Source of the DNA: Acholeplasma sp. OttesenSCG-928-E16
Lineage (GTDB): Bacteria > Bacillota_I > Bacilli_A > Acholeplasmatales > Acholeplasmataceae
Length of the DNA: 64,000 nt
NCBI GenBank assembly: GCA_030266845.1
Contig: JAJDIT010000002.1
Span: forward strand, 62,001 to 126,000
Reading direction: 5' to 3'
Positions 42,422 to 51,032 of this stretch are shown here, piece by piece. The first letter of the stretch is position 1, and the number at the start of each line of letters is the position of its first letter. Below the pieces are notes generated by a model, which saw only the letters and a program-made list of their open reading frames with translations, made no database searches and was not told where the DNA came from. The position numbers and the translations under genes are program-made.

Positions 42422-44167
42422 TTAGTATTGATAATTCTTTGCTTGACTTGAAAATAACTTATAATAAAGACTGTTTGTTTTTTTCATTAAGTTACTGTGT
42501 TTATCAAAATCGACTACTCTACCATCATCAATTACTAGCACTTTATCGCAAAAAACTGAAGAACTCATGCGATGAGAAATATAAATAGCCGTTTTATCTA
42601 ACACTAGATTATTAAAGTTTTGATATATTTCCGCTTCAGCTATTGGATCTAGCGCGGAGGTTGGTTCATCTAATGCTATGAAAGAGGAATCTTTATATAA
42701 CGCTCTTGCGATTGCTATTTTTTGCTCTTCTCCCCCAGATAGATTGATTCCATCTTCACTAAATGCCTTTGATACATTTGAATCTATCCCATTTTCTAAT
42801 GATTTTATTTTCTTGCTTAGGCTTATTTCCTCTATAACTTCCATCGCTTTTTCCTTGTCATCTAGATTGCCAGCTATGTTTTCAAAAATTGAATATGCAA
42901 ACAATTTATAATCTTGAAAAACTGCTGAAATTGCTTCAAAATAACTTTTTAACTGATATTTATTGATATCTATACCATTTATTAGAATGCACCCTTCTAA
43001 GACGGGATATAATCTCATAAGTAGCTTGACCATCGTTGTTTTACCTGACCCATTTAGTCCAACCATGCTAATTTTTTCTTTATTGTTTATTTTAAACGAT
43101 ACATTTTTTAGAATATAAATATCAGTATTTGGATATTTAAACGAAACGTCAGAAAATTCGATTGTCTTGATATCCTTTAATATAATATCGCCTTCATCAA
43201 GCTTTGATTTTAAGTCTAGAAGTTCTAGTAATGGTTCAAGATAAAAAATTGATGACTTTAGTTCGATAATTGTGTCAAAAAGTGTATTGGCAGTCTTTGA
43301 TAATTGAGCTGCGGTACCAATATATAAACTAAAATTTCCGATGCTGATTCGATTTGATATACTTCTAATGGCAATTAAAGCGTATGTAACTCCAGTTTGA
43401 AGATAATTGATAATGCTTAATGCCACTCCCATCATAAGATATTTCTTGTTTACCTTTTTGATCTCTTTTACGATATCTTTTTGATGATCAATATATTTAT
43501 CGACCATTAAACTTCCGATATTTGAAAGTCGGAATTCCTTTCCCTTTTTGTCATCCAAGATAGTACGAACATGATATCCCAACTTCCTATTGATAGGAAT
43601 CAGTTTTTGTCTAAAATTAAATTGTGTTTTCATAGATGCAAAATTAACTAGTACAGTTAAACCAATTGAGGCAATTATCACTGTTAATATTATCCAATCA
43701 AACGAAATAATAATTGCTGCAAATGAAGCAATTGAAAATATCGCCGTTACAAAGTTTGCAATAGAATATAATATCGAATAAATAACCCCAAAATTATTAA
43801 TAGCAAAAAAGGCTCTTTCTTTTAAATCTAGGTATTTTGGATCTTCTAAATAATGATATGGCAAACTCATCAGTTTTTCAGCAAGAATCATTTGGACTTT
43901 ACTATCTAATTTGTTTCTTGATACATCAATTAGTTTATCAAACAACCTGACAAGGAAATTAATCAATAAGTTTATTAGAACCACGATCGCCACTAGATAT
44001 ATTGTTTTAAATAGCTCTCCAACTAACAATGCATCCACAATAAACTTGACAGAATAAACATTATATACGGTAAGTGATGCTGCAACCAAGGAACTTAGGA
44101 GCATGTATAAGAAGAATTTTTTCTCGATTCTAAAACAAAGACTAACGAATTTAAATAGTTTCTTCAT
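42422..44167 (-). CDS. ABC exporter half-transporter (second subunit)
   Basis: 581 residues: six transmembrane helices in the first 300, then an ATPase domain with Walker A GLNGSGKTT, Q-loop AVFQDYKLFAYS, signature LSGGEEQKIAIARAL, Walker B FIALDEPTSALD and His of ISHRMSS. It is of the MsbA/LmrA type. The ATG is 17 bases inside the end of the upstream ABC gene and has AGGAGG. The two are probably a heterodimer. Confidence 0.9.
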   Translation of the reverse strand: MKKLFKFVSLCFRIEKKFFLYMLLSSLVAASLTVYNVYSVKFIVDALLVGELFKTIYLVAIVVLINLLINFLVRLFDKLIDVSRNKLDSKVQMILAEKLMSLPYHYLEDPKYLDLKERAFFAINNFGVIYSILYSIANFVTAIFSIASFAAIIISFDWIILTVIIASIGLTVLVNFASMKTQFNFRQKLIPINRKLGYHVRTILDDKKGKEFRLSNIGSLMVDKYIDHQKDIVKEIKKVNKKYLMMGVALSIINYLQTGVTYALIAIRSISNRISIGNFSLYIGTAAQLSKTANTLFDTIIELKSSIFYLEPLLELLDLKSKLDEGDIILKDIKTIEFSDVSFKYPNTDIYILKNVSFKINNKEKISMVGLNGSGKTTMVKLLMRLYPVLEGCILINGIDINKYQLKSYFEAISAVFQDYKLFAYSIFENIAGNLDDKEKAMEVIEEISLSKKIKSLENGIDSNVSKAFSEDGINLSGGEEQKIAIARALYKDSSFIALDEPTSALDPIAEAEIYQNFNNLVLDKTAIYISHRMSSSVFCDKVLVIDDGRVVDFDKHSNLMKKTNSLYYKLFSSQAKNYQY

Positions 44168-45938
44168 AAAAAACCTCCTCTTGGTAATATTTCCCTTGAG
44201 TTATAAATAAATCATAATATGTTCCCTTTAATGCCATCAGCTCATCATGTGAACCGTATTCTTTAACTCCTCCATCTTCAAATAAGGCAATTTTGTCACA
44301 AAATTTCGTGCTTGTTAAACGGTGAGATATATAAATTGATGTTTTTTTATCAACTAGACTATCAAAATTTTTATAAATATCCGCCTCAGCTAGGGCATCA
44401 AGAGCGGCGGTTGGTTCATCTAGTATAATCGCATTACCATTTTTATATAAAGCTCTTGCAATCGCTAATTTTTGGATTTCTCCACCTGATAGTTCAACAC
44501 CGGTTTCATCGATGACTTTCAACAACTGATGATCATACTTATTTGGAAGGCTTTCAATCTTTTCTTTTAGGCCAACTTTTTCTAGGCACTCAATTCCCTT
44601 TTTAAAAGCTTCTTTTGACTTATCATTTCCAATGACGTTTTCTAATACACTTGCGGCATATAAATGAGTATCTTGGAAAACAACGCTAAACATTTTTCGA
44701 TATTCAGGTGGTGAGAATTCTTTTAAATTAATTCCATTGATAAAAATATCGCCCTCTTCTAGATTAAATAACCCAGTAAGAAGTTTGACAAATGTTGTTT
44801 TTCCACAGCCATTTAGTCCAACAATCGCCAACTTTTCATTTTTTTTAATCATGAAATTGAAATCTTTTAAAATGTATTTATCGGTTTTTGGATATTTAAA
44901 ACTGACATTCCTAAACTCAATTTCTAGGTCATCGCTAAGTGCTTCTTTATTATTTGTTTTTCTGGTTAATTCATCAGAGTCAATAAAACTATAATAATCC
45001 TTTGTATATCTAACGTCATTAGATAAATCGGCAATTGTCCTAAAAATCTCTCTTAAACTTGTACTTAAAGAAATGATAGCAGGAATATACATCGCTACAT
45101 CTGCAGCAGAGATCAATCCATCATAGAAGCTTTTAATAACGAAAAAATAAGCGATTGAATCTTGAAGCAATAGTCCTAGTAAAGATAATAATCCGTAACT
45201 AAATCTCTTATTGGCAATATCTTTGACAACAGTTATGTAACTTTCTATTCTCTTACCTGTCTTATTTTTTAATTTTTCTTTTAAATCGTAAATTCTTATG
45301 TCTTTCCCATAACTAAAGTCACTTGTTACACCTATGAAGTAATCGAGTTTTCTCATTTCTTTAGAAAGCTGATCTCTTTTTTTAAAACGGTATCTATTAA
45401 TTAATACGGTTGAGAGAATCCCAAGCCCAGCTCCTAAAAGACATCCAAAGATAACCAATATATTAAAGAAACCTAACAATAAAAAGGTCAATATTGATGT
45501 TATCAGAAGTGGCAAGATGGCATAGACATGCCTAAATGCCCCCTCGTAACCATCGTTATCATTGCTTAATGACCTAGTATAGGTATTAAACTTGTCATTA
45601 AACTCACTATCTTCTAAATTAGAAAAATCAATGTCCATATATTTTTTATATACTTTTTCAAACTCTCCTAATCTAACATCAACCCAAATAGGCTCCAGTT
45701 TATTCCTGCATATTATTGATATAATCGATAAGAAAAGTGAAATGGATGTTAATATAATGATTCTAATTATCACTTCATTTTGAGTTGAAGATTCAATCAT
45801 GTTAATAATCATCCTCGGCATTATCACTGCGATAATTGGTAATATTCCTGCCGATATCATATTTGCAAGATAGTAAAATGGAACTAAGAACTTACTTGAT
45901 TTAATCAATGTTGCAAATTGTCTTTTTAGTGTTTTCAT
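44151..45938 (-). CDS. ABC exporter half-transporter (first subunit)
   Basis: 595 residues with six transmembrane helices and an ATPase domain: GLNGCGKTT, VVFQDTHLYAAS, LSGGEIQKLAIARAL, IILDEPTAALD and ISHRLTS. Key ATPase residues are intact in both subunits. ATG at 45938 (AGGGGATC site) is preferred over an upstream ATG at 45992. It lies 66 bases after the SHOCT-like gene, which suggests that this regulatory module is in the same transcript. Confidence 0.9.
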   Translation of the reverse strand: MKTLKRQFATLIKSSKFLVPFYYLANMISAGILPIIAVIMPRMIINMIESSTQNEVIIRIIILTSISLFLSIISIICRNKLEPIWVDVRLGEFEKVYKKYMDIDFSNLEDSEFNDKFNTYTRSLSNDNDGYEGAFRHVYAILPLLITSILTFLLLGFFNILVIFGCLLGAGLGILSTVLINRYRFKKRDQLSKEMRKLDYFIGVTSDFSYGKDIRIYDLKEKLKNKTGKRIESYITVVKDIANKRFSYGLLSLLGLLLQDSIAYFFVIKSFYDGLISAADVAMYIPAIISLSTSLREIFRTIADLSNDVRYTKDYYSFIDSDELTRKTNNKEALSDDLEIEFRNVSFKYPKTDKYILKDFNFMIKKNEKLAIVGLNGCGKTTFVKLLTGLFNLEEGDIFINGINLKEFSPPEYRKMFSVVFQDTHLYAASVLENVIGNDKSKEAFKKGIECLEKVGLKEKIESLPNKYDHQLLKVIDETGVELSGGEIQKLAIARALYKNGNAIILDEPTAALDALAEADIYKNFDSLVDKKTSIYISHRLTSTKFCDKIALFEDGGVKEYGSHDELMALKGTYYDLFITQGKYYQEEVFYEETI

Positions 45939-46004
45939 TTTGATCCCCTTTTTTTTGATAGTATATGATAGTTTTTCATGAAAGCCTATCAAGTATTGCT
46001 TTAG

Positions 46005-46400
46005 TTACTCAATCACTATTTTAACGAGTGTTCCATCTGCTGTTTTAATATTGACTAATTCTCCTATCGCACCTTCATCTACCATTTTGATGATATCATC
46101 AATATTAATGTTAATATCTTGATCAGACATTTGTTTATCTAGATTCATTGTTTTTAGTAATTTAGCAAACTCAATCGGAATTTGAATATTGACATTATCA
46201 CCATCAGTGGAGTTCACTATTATCTTAATCATTTTTCTCTTTGGTGCTTTTTTTTCTTTGATAAGAGTGATATCCGTAGATCCTTGATTTTCATCTTCTT
46301 TTTTACTTTCATCCACTGCACGAAGAAGTTTTTCCGCCTCTTCTGGAGTGATTTCCTTTGCTTGCAGTAATTCTAAGATCATCATTCTTTCGCTTTTCAT
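46005..46400 (-). CDS. SHOCT-like domain regulatory protein
   Basis: 131 residues. The N-terminal RMMILELLQAKEITPEEAEKLL is a SHOCT-like helical motif seen in YvlB-type envelope-stress proteins. The rest is a small beta-rich domain (IKIIVNS...IPIEFAKLLK...LVNIKTADG). AAAGGAG precedes the ATG. It forms a module with the DUF2089 and one-TM proteins upstream and the ABC exporters downstream. No DNA-binding domain is apparent, so it may act as a sensor or partner. Confidence 0.7.
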   Translation of the reverse strand: MKSERMMILELLQAKEITPEEAEKLLRAVDESKKEDENQGSTDITLIKEKKAPKRKMIKIIVNSTDGDNVNIQIPIEFAKLLKTMNLDKQMSDQDININIDDIIKMVDEGAIGELVNIKTADGTLVKIVIE

Positions 46401-46413
46401 AATTTTCTCCTTT

Positions 46414-46797
46414 TTATTTATTTTTCTTTAGTATTTCCACCGCTTCTTCCAGTGAAATTAACTTATTTTTAAGCAAATCATAAACATCAAGACTATCTCT
46501 ATTGATTGGCTCCTCTACTTGATCTTCTATTTGGTACCCAAGGCTTATTATCACATCATCTAAATATTTTTTAACTGTCGGATAACTAACATTAAGATCT
46601 TTTTCAACTGCCTTTATTGAACCCTTATTTTTTAAGAATAGTTCGACAAAGAAAAGTTGAGCATCCGTCAAATAGTCAAATTTTGATAAACGGAAACTTC
46701 CTTCTATTTTTGTATTGCAATGATCACACTGCAGTACCTTTACTTCCATGTCCCCATTACATATTGGGCATTTTGAGATTACTTTATGGTTTTTCAT
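46414..46797 (-). CDS. DUF2089 zinc-ribbon/HTH-like putative regulator
   Basis: 127 residues. An N-terminal zinc ribbon CPICNGDMEVKVLQCDHC is followed by the DUF2089 helix set (LTDAQLFFVELFLKNKGSIKAVEKDL, SYPTVKKYLDDV), which resembles a sigma/HTH-like helix-turn-helix, and a short SHOCT-like tail (LLKNKLISLEEAVEIL). This makes it the best DNA-binding regulator candidate of the operon. It lies directly between two SHOCT-like partners. Confidence 0.8.
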   Translation of the reverse strand: MKNHKVISKCPICNGDMEVKVLQCDHCNTKIEGSFRLSKFDYLTDAQLFFVELFLKNKGSIKAVEKDLNVSYPTVKKYLDDVIISLGYQIEDQVEEPINRDSLDVYDLLKNKLISLEEAVEILKKNK

Positions 46798-46806
46798 TAT
46801 TTCCTC

Positions 46807-47169
46807 CTATATAGTTTTTATCTTAACTGTGACTCCATCATCAGTCTTTAAGTTTAGTAAAATATCTTTTGATCTAAGAATATCTTTTAAGTCTTTTTTA
46901 CTTAAGTTAGAATTCTTCAAGTGTTTATCTTTAATAAAAAGAGTAATCAAGAATATCGGTATTGGTAATAAAAACACAAAACCAAGAAACCTATCTACTC
47001 CTCTTGATTCTTTTGTTTTAATTCTTAATTTGATAAAATGAGATCTCTTTTCTCTTTTTCTTGAGTTGTTATTATAGATCATTTCATATGCTCTATTAAT
47101 ATCAATCTTGTTTTTTTCGACTTTCTTTAATATTTTATTTAGTTTTCGATCTTTTTTCGTTTTTTTCAC
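46807..47169 (-). CDS. One-TM SHOCT-like partner of the DUF2089 module
   Basis: 120 residues: an N-terminal helix resembling the SHOCT-like segment (LNKILKKVEKNKIDINRAYEMI), a transmembrane helix (about 62-80), and a C-terminal beta segment (DILLNLKTDDGVTVKI) similar to the end of the downstream 131-residue protein. This suggests a membrane-anchored and a soluble version of the same domain. Family not otherwise recognised. It is the first gene after the consensus promoter. Confidence 0.65.
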   Translation of the reverse strand: MKKTKKDRKLNKILKKVEKNKIDINRAYEMIYNNNSRKREKRSHFIKLRIKTKESRGVDRFLGFVFLLPIPIFLITLFIKDKHLKNSNLSKKDLKDILRSKDILLNLKTDDGVTVKIKTI

Positions 47170-47223
47170 GCTATACCTTAATTTTTTTAATTTTCAAATT
47201 GATTTTATTAATTATATGATTTG

Positions 47224-47252
47224 ATTATAGCTGTGATTTTCAATATTGTCAA
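47224..47252 (-). promoter_or_regulatory. Perfect consensus promoter of the DUF2089/SHOCT-ABC exporter unit
   Basis: TTGACA at 47252-47247 and TATAAT at 47229-47224 with a 17-base spacer. It drives the one-TM, DUF2089, SHOCT and two ABC genes. Confidence 0.85.
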
Positions 47253-47304
47253 CAATTATTTTTATTTTTTAATTAATTTTTTTAATTTCTTATTTTTAAA
47301 CATG

Positions 47305-47330
47305 AAAAAAGACGAATCTAATCCGTCCAT
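47305..47330 (-). terminator. Intrinsic terminator after the nadD-recD2-orf136 operon
   Basis: GACGGAT and ATTCGTC (one G-T) pair around TAG and are followed by TTTTTT on the minus strand. Confidence 0.75.
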
Positions 47331-47350
47331 AATAATTCTTGATAATTAAT

Positions 47351-47761
47351 TTATATTTTTAGGTTTGCTAAAGCGTCATCAATTTCACTTTTTGATAACT
47401 CGCTAGCAAGTGCGACAATCAAAAAATAAAATGCATATTCTAAATTACTTTTTCTTTTTACAGAAGAAATGGCATACATCACTGCCCATAGTAGATTGCT
47501 CTTAATGATGTCTGTTTCCTTTTTGGCTTCTCTTAATAATTGGTTGCTCTCTCTTTTTAGATCTTTTAGCGATGCCTTCTTATTTTGATAGCGGCTTAAT
47601 ATATTTAGTCTATCAATTATCCCGTTATAACTCAACTCTAGATGACTGATTAGCTGTAAGGATACATTTTTGACTTTATAAAGAAGGTTTAGATTTCCTT
47701 CTTTTACAATAAGATCACTAACAAAAGCTTTATATTCTTTTTTAACTACTTTTAAAGTCAT
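47351..47761 (-). CDS. Hypothetical helical protein
   Basis: 136 residues, mainly alpha-helical by eye, with no signal, membrane or catalytic motif. It begins two bases after the recD2 stop and is therefore in the same transcript. A partner role for RecD2 is possible, but nothing in the sequence shows it. I do not recognise the family. Confidence 0.6.
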   Translation of the reverse strand: MTLKVVKKEYKAFVSDLIVKEGNLNLLYKVKNVSLQLISHLELSYNGIIDRLNILSRYQNKKASLKDLKRESNQLLREAKKETDIIKSNLLWAVMYAISSVKRKSNLEYAFYFLIVALASELSKSEIDDALANLKI

Positions 47762-47763
47762 AT

Positions 47764-49905
47764 CTAAATTCTCCTTTCAAGTGAAGTTTTTCTTTTTTCT
47801 GATAAATTATTGGAAGCATATATTAAAAGCTTAGCATCACCAATTATCGATAGATATTTCCTTGATCTTGTAATCGCCGTATATATTAATTCTTTTTTTA
47901 GCATGAATCGATATCCTGGTTCAATCGGCATAATAACAAACATGTATTCGCTACCTTGGGATTTATGAATACTAATCGCGTATGCTAAATTCAATTCCTC
48001 TAAATCACTTTTTAGATATTGAATCTTCTTGTTGTCAAAGTTTACAATCATATACTTATCATCATCCTTGTTATATGATATTTCCTCAACAAATCCAATA
48101 TCTCCATTCATGATCTGTCTTTTTGGATCATTAACTAACTGGATAACTTTATCACCAACATAATATTCTTTTTCTCCATATGTCATTTTATCACTTTTTT
48201 TATCAATAAAATGATTTTGTAAAGTTTGATTTATTTTATCGATCCCAGTTAAGCCTTTGTATTGGGGAATTAGGATTTGAATATCTTCATAGATATTAAA
48301 CCCTAAATCAATGGCTTCTATGACAAGCTTATTAATATATGAGGCCATGTCATTACTTTTTACACTTGATATGAATAACTCATCGTTTGAGGAAAGGTCC
48401 GAATATGAGAGGAGTTGGTTATTTACCTTATATGAGAGTTCGATAATCTTAGAATCGTTAGATTGCCTATGGATAACCGATAGTTTGATAGTAGGTATCT
48501 TATTAGAATTAATTAAATCTAGTAAAATTTGTCCTGGTCCTACTGATGGCAATTGATCAACGTCGCCAACAATAACTATTTTAGCGGTTGGTTTAATAGC
48601 CTCAAATAATTTGTTTGCTAAATAGATGTCAACCATCGAAAATTCATCAACAATAATTAAATCGTGGGGAAGTCTATTATCATTATCATATTTAAAGGTT
48701 CCATCAAAACTATAGCCTAATAAGCTATGAATAGTTCTTGCCTCCAAGTCTAATACCTCTTTCATTCTTTTGGCTGCTCTGCCAGTTGGAGCTGCTAATG
48801 CCACTTTTGAGGTAATATGATCATCTTTTATATTCAGTTTAAGACTTATACAAAAAACTTCTAAAAGAAGGGAAATAATGGTTGTTTTACCAGTTCCTGG
48901 TCCACCTGTGATAATTGAGATATTATTATTCATTGCGGTTGAAATGGCTTCTTTTTGTTGATCTGTATACTTAATTAAAGTTTTCTTTTCAATTAGTTCA
49001 ATTAATCCTAAATAATCATCGTTAGCTTCCTGATTACACCCTATAATTTCTTTAATCTTATTTGCGATGGATATTTCCATATTATATAGATTAGCTAAAT
49101 AATAACGATCTTCTTCTAGTACTATTTTTCTTTTTTCAATTAAAAGCAGCAAATAGTTTTCTAGGCCTACATCTAGTCTTAAATTTCTTTTAGTATAGTT
49201 AATTAAATCATCTTTAAAGACATAAGTATTTCCCTCACTATTACACATCATATTTAGCGTATACATTATTGCGGCCTCTAATCTTCTTGGATCGTCTTCT
49301 AAAATCCCAATTTTTAAGGCAATTTCATCGGCTTTAATGAATCCTATCCCATCGATATCATCGATTAGTTGGTATGGGTTATTTTTAATTATTTCTATGG
49401 TAAATAATTGGTACTTATTAATTAGTTTCATAGCTGTTTTGGGAGTGATGCCAAACCCGTATAATTCGATAAGGGTATTCTCATTTGTTTGGTTTTCCAA
49501 TAATTCTTGATATAGTCTTTCCATTTTGATAATGTTAAATCCTATTTCTTTAAGAATTTCTTTGTTAGCGATTATTTTGTTGATCGAATCATTGCCAAAA
49601 GCATCAACTATTTTTAATGCTGTCTTTTCTCCAATACCAGTAAAAAGACTACTTGATAAATAATTGACTAATCCTTCTTTATTTTCAAACTCTACTCTCG
49701 TAAAAGTCTCTATCTTTAGTTGTTCTCCGTATTTTTGGTTATATATATACTCGCCAGTAAATTCATATTCAAAATCAGAGGATAATTTGGGAAAATATCC
49801 GACAATCGTGATTGTTCCATGGGCCGTTTTTAAGAGAGCTATCGAATAGCCATTTTCTTCGTTATGGTATATATATCGGTTGATGTTGCCTCTTATTTTA
49901 TCCAT
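47764..49905 (-). CDS. recD2: RecD2-type ATP-dependent DNA helicase
   Basis: Superfamily 1B 5'-3' helicase, 713 residues. An N-terminal OB-like domain and helix-hairpin-helix region (about 80-200) precede the helicase core with Walker A TGGPGTGKTT, Walker B DEFSMVD, QIL-type motif IQLVNDPK and HKSQGSE near the C-terminus. In organisms without RecBC, RecD2 takes part in replication fork and recombination processes. It begins in a TAATG overlap with mnmA. Confidence 0.93.
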   Translation of the reverse strand: MDKIRGNINRYIYHNEENGYSIALLKTAHGTITIVGYFPKLSSDFEYEFTGEYIYNQKYGEQLKIETFTRVEFENKEGLVNYLSSSLFTGIGEKTALKIVDAFGNDSINKIIANKEILKEIGFNIIKMERLYQELLENQTNENTLIELYGFGITPKTAMKLINKYQLFTIEIIKNNPYQLIDDIDGIGFIKADEIALKIGILEDDPRRLEAAIMYTLNMMCNSEGNTYVFKDDLINYTKRNLRLDVGLENYLLLLIEKRKIVLEEDRYYLANLYNMEISIANKIKEIIGCNQEANDDYLGLIELIEKKTLIKYTDQQKEAISTAMNNNISIITGGPGTGKTTIISLLLEVFCISLKLNIKDDHITSKVALAAPTGRAAKRMKEVLDLEARTIHSLLGYSFDGTFKYDNDNRLPHDLIIVDEFSMVDIYLANKLFEAIKPTAKIVIVGDVDQLPSVGPGQILLDLINSNKIPTIKLSVIHRQSNDSKIIELSYKVNNQLLSYSDLSSNDELFISSVKSNDMASYINKLVIEAIDLGFNIYEDIQILIPQYKGLTGIDKINQTLQNHFIDKKSDKMTYGEKEYYVGDKVIQLVNDPKRQIMNGDIGFVEEISYNKDDDKYMIVNFDNKKIQYLKSDLEELNLAYAISIHKSQGSEYMFVIMPIEPGYRFMLKKELIYTAITRSRKYLSIIGDAKLLIYASNNLSEKRKTSLERRI

Positions 49906-51032
49906 CAGCTATACTTTCTTAATATTGACTTATAGTAGACCTTATCAATAAAACCTCCTCCAAGACACACTTCTTTTAAATAAAAAGCACAGGCTTGTCC
50001 TGGAGTTACGGCTCTTACTTTTTGAGGGTATGATACATGAATTGTTTTTTCATCAATCCATTTAATTTGGCAATCATTGTCTTCTTGACGATATCTAAAT
50101 TTTGCGGTCATCTTGCCATCAATCTTTTCTCCTCGCCAAATAACATCGGTAATAATGCATGAATCACTATATAAATACTCATGATGGTATCCTGGTTCCA
50201 CGAATAAAGTACGGGTGTTTAAATCTTTCCCCACGACATACCAGGCATCAAGGTTTTCCTTTGTTCCACCAATCCCGAGCCCCTTTCGTTGACCAATCGT
50301 ATAATTCATTAATCCAAAGTGATCTTTTATATATGTTCCATCAAGTCTTGTCATCGGACCTTTTTTAGCCGGTAAGTAATTTTTTAAGAAATCATTGAAA
50401 TGACGTTCACCGATAAAACATATCCCTGTTGAGTCTTTCTTATCAAAGACAGGGATGTTTTGTTCTTTAGCAATTTTTCTAACCTCTTCTTTTTTAAGAT
50501 TTCCAATTGGAAATAAAACCTTAGCAATCTGGTCTTCTGTTAATTGCGACAAAAAATAAGTTTGGTCTTTATTATTATCAATTGCTCTTAATAATTGGTG
50601 TTGATTATCTTGATGGCTCACTCTTGCATAGTGACCCATAGCAAAGTAATCCGGATTAAATTGCATTGCATAATCTATGAATGCCTTAAATTTTATTTCG
50701 TTATTGCATAAAATATCTGGATTTGGAGTTCTATTTTTATTATATTCTGATAAAAAATAGCCAAAAACACGATCCCAGTATTCATCGATAAAATCAACTC
50801 TGTGTAATTTGACATTAAAATGATCGGCGACCGCTTTTGCATCATTATAATCTTTTTCCTGACTACATACTTCATCATCTATTGTCGGATTTCCCAGCAA
50901 GTCATTGTTAGCTGTTGAATCCCAGTTACGCATAAAAACCGCTTCAACATCATAGCCTTCTTCTAACAATAAATGTAAAGCAACAGCACTATCAACACCG
51001 CCAGATAATCCTAGTAATACTTTCTTTTTCAT
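49905..51032 (-). CDS. mnmA: tRNA-specific 2-thiouridylase MnmA
   Basis: Forms 2-thiouridine at the wobble base of Lys, Glu and Gln tRNAs using ATP and sulfur from the relay. 375 residues. The PP-loop SGGVDSAVAL starts the protein. Catalytic cysteines appear in ILCNNEIKF and in STGICFIGERHF, the two usual positions, about 100 residues apart. It overlaps nadE by four bases (ATGA). Confidence 0.96.
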   Translation of the reverse strand: MKKKVLLGLSGGVDSAVALHLLLEEGYDVEAVFMRNWDSTANNDLLGNPTIDDEVCSQEKDYNDAKAVADHFNVKLHRVDFIDEYWDRVFGYFLSEYNKNRTPNPDILCNNEIKFKAFIDYAMQFNPDYFAMGHYARVSHQDNQHQLLRAIDNNKDQTYFLSQLTEDQIAKVLFPIGNLKKEEVRKIAKEQNIPVFDKKDSTGICFIGERHFNDFLKNYLPAKKGPMTRLDGTYIKDHFGLMNYTIGQRKGLGIGGTKENLDAWYVVGKDLNTRTLFVEPGYHHEYLYSDSCIITDVIWRGEKIDGKMTAKFRYRQEDNDCQIKWIDEKTIHVSYPQKVRAVTPGQACAFYLKEVCLGGGFIDKVYYKSILRKYS

